The position numbers were made by a program, and so were the translations under genes. Below are positions 13,987-15,044 of a stretch of DNA of 15,044 bases, piece after piece. The notes beneath the pieces were generated by a model. That model had not been told where the DNA came from and made no database searches. It was given only the letters and a program-made list of their open reading frames with translations. Origin of the DNA: Puniceicoccales bacterium (GTDB taxonomy: Bacteria; Verrucomicrobiota; Verrucomicrobiia; Opitutales; UBA9783); assembly GCA_031260015.1 (NCBI GenBank), contig JAIRKR010000015.1:1-15044 (forward strand), given 5' to 3'. Position 1 is the first letter of the stretch. Every line of letters begins with the position of its first letter.

Positions 13987-14321
13987 GATGATGGGAATCG
14001 CTCCATAGGTTTTCTAAATGACAATCACTTAGGGAATATGCATATTGCTACAGAATGGGTCGTGGACAGAAGAATGCAGCAACGACCAATATGAAGTCAA
14101 GGTATCACAGGACCTTCGCAAGGGACTACAATGCCATAGATGGGTAATGATAAAATCTGACACCCATGCCCATGCGTGCTTTAAGCGGACTAAATCCTTC
14201 GTATATTTGGACACCGATAATCTTAATAATCTTAAGCTTCGGTCAGCGGTAGGTTCTTCCGAAAAGTTAGATGAGTAGGCGAAATAAGGCTTTACCGCTG
14301 TTTGCCTAAGCCTGCAACTTA
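13987..14321 (+). pseudogene. Decayed cysteine-containing gene, copy A
   Basis: The best frame is open 14045-14278 (77 residues, no good start) and contains GSWTEECSNDQYEV, LQCHRWVMIKSDTHAHACFK, RTKSFVYLD and KLRSAVGSSEKLDE. Copy B (14382-14661) repeats LQCHEQVM, IKSTHAHVCFKR, TRSFVHL and KLRKAVGS in the same order. Differences fall largely at silent third positions of this plus-strand frame (TGC/TGT, CAT/CAC, TTC/TTT, ACT/ACC, GAA/GAG), arguing that it once encoded protein. Upstream, GATGAT...ATAGGTTTT matches copy C. No family recognised. Confidence 0.45.
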
Positions 14322-14381
14322 GTTTGGGATATCTTTTTAAACAATGCCATAGGATGTGACAACAGCGTCCGAAAACACTTT

Positions 14382-14661
14382 CAATAGGTAGTTGAATGTG
14401 ACAATACATGTAGCAGCAGCAATATTCCCGCACCCTGCAATGCAGTAACCTTTGAAGCTACTACAATGTCACGAACAGGTAATGCGTCATGATACGTGGT
14501 AAAATATAAAATCTACCCATGCCCATGTGTGCTTTAAGCGTGACCAGGTCCTTTGTACATTTGGGTGCGATGGTCTATAAGCTTCGGAAAGCGGTAGGTT
14601 CTCCGAGAAGTTAGGTATGAACGCATGTATTGCAGTAAGCCGCATAAGCCTTGCAACCTTT
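14382..14661 (+). pseudogene. Decayed cysteine-containing gene, copy B
   Basis: Direct-repeat partner of copy A, offset by roughly 335-380 bases. Starting at 14461 the frame reads LQCHEQVMRHDTW, a TAA, then IKSTHAHVCFKR. A one-base insertion relative to A shifts the match to TRSFVHLGAM, and a one-base deletion after KLRKAVGS shifts it again. About 18 bases are inserted before IKS and some 30 are missing upstream, after a CSN that matches ECSN of copy A. With two frameshifts and a stop it cannot encode the original protein. Confidence 0.45.
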
Positions 14662-14750
14662 AAGCTCACAATCAAAACGGCTTGGGCGGGATTAATTGCC
14701 TTTGTCCCTAAAGGATTTATTTAATGGAGGCACGTGTGAGCGTATTTTCT

Positions 14751-14960
14751 GATGATACAATGGCTTGTGCCTGTTGCTTTCCAATAGGTTTTGGGATGGG
14801 TATAGGGAAAATAAGCCATGGACAGAGGAATGCAACGCATGCGCGAAATCGGGATGCTATGTGCGCCGTTGCGCTTCAAACGCAGTTGAAGTGCAATCGA
14901 GCATTTGAATCCGGAAGACGATTTTGGATGGCTCTTGGAACGATGCAATGCGGTATACCG
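14751..14960 (+). pseudogene. Possible third decayed copy (C) of the same gene
   Basis: GATGAT (14751) is followed by CCAATAGGTTTTGGGATGGG and GGACAGAGGAATGCAACG, matching GATGAT, CCATAGGTTTTC and GGACAGAAGAATGCAGCAACG of copy A in order. In one frame this reads NRFWDGYRENKPWTEECNAC AKSGCYVRRC, sharing WTEEC with copy A, before a TGA. An overlapping frame from 14724 is open for 80 residues (ACACCFPIGFGMGIG) but has little support. The similarity fades after about 14850, so this copy is the least certain. Confidence 0.3.
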
Positions 14961-15044
14961 TTTTGAAATTTGGGATAAAGTCGGTTTGTGCTGATGATGA
15001 GTTCCGTGACTCCATGATGTAACCCATCATCACAACGGATGTCA

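Noticed and set aside
14029..14433. 134-residue open frame on the minus strand across copy A, with a partner at 14487-14675 (both contain RLKH[AT]WAWV)
   Set aside because: It is the antisense view of the A/B repeat. In alignment the differences fall at third positions of the plus-strand frame, and the minus frames diverge after NFSE, so the plus strand is the better coding candidate.
1..15044. CRISPR arrays, tRNA or rRNA genes, transposases, phage genes
   Set aside because: No regularly spaced short repeats, no tRNA arm motifs, no rRNA-like stretches and no transposase or phage protein motifs were seen on either strand; repeats present are decayed gene copies.

Overview
The window looks like a chromosome segment of a host-associated or genome-eroding Gram-negative bacterium. 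It is moderately AT-rich and mixes intact housekeeping genes with broken or orphan secreted-protein genes. A verrucomicrobial (Opitutales/Puniceicoccales-like) origin is my best guess. It rests on the PGI type, the dCMP deaminase, the small lipoprotein with a PWGRPASWE-like core and the tig-clpP-clpX order. None of these is decisive, and no rRNA or tRNA is present to settle it.

Layout. The left edge (3-287) holds the C-terminus of an unrecognised protein. A minus-strand operon follows: pgi (2855-1257), a 58-residue lipoprotein gene overlapping its stop by ATGA (1260-1084), and a truncated beta-lactamase-fold serine hydrolase (1074-304). Divergent from pgi is a small heat-shock protein with a signal peptide (2919-3446), closed by a clear hairpin terminator. 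After about 620 bases without a convincing gene comes a broken secreted-protein gene (4129-4804) whose C-terminal half is a paralogue of the left-edge protein. Then come a minus-strand YqgE/AlgH plus dCMP deaminase pair, and a divergent plus-strand plsC plus NtrC-type response regulator pair.

The 7.9-9.8 kb block is the most unusual part. It has a frameshifted cysteine-rich minus-strand gene and two near-identical 97-residue exported proteins (8865-9158, 9459-9752). Between the two lies a decayed duplicate of the 3' end of the response-regulator gene (about 9162-9387). The arrangement implies tandem duplication of a [response regulator - exported protein] unit followed by loss of the second regulator. 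hsp20 and both exported-protein genes share an upstream block (TTGAC, about 14-15 bases, then an ACAAAACTTT-like stretch), suggesting common control.

Downstream, doxX, tig, clpP and clpX run closely spaced on the plus strand, giving a membrane protein plus the standard folding/proteolysis set (trigger factor, ClpP peptidase, ClpX unfoldase). The last 1.5 kb has no intact recognisable gene. It holds a short signal-peptide ORF and at least two, probably three, decayed copies of one cysteine-containing protein gene.
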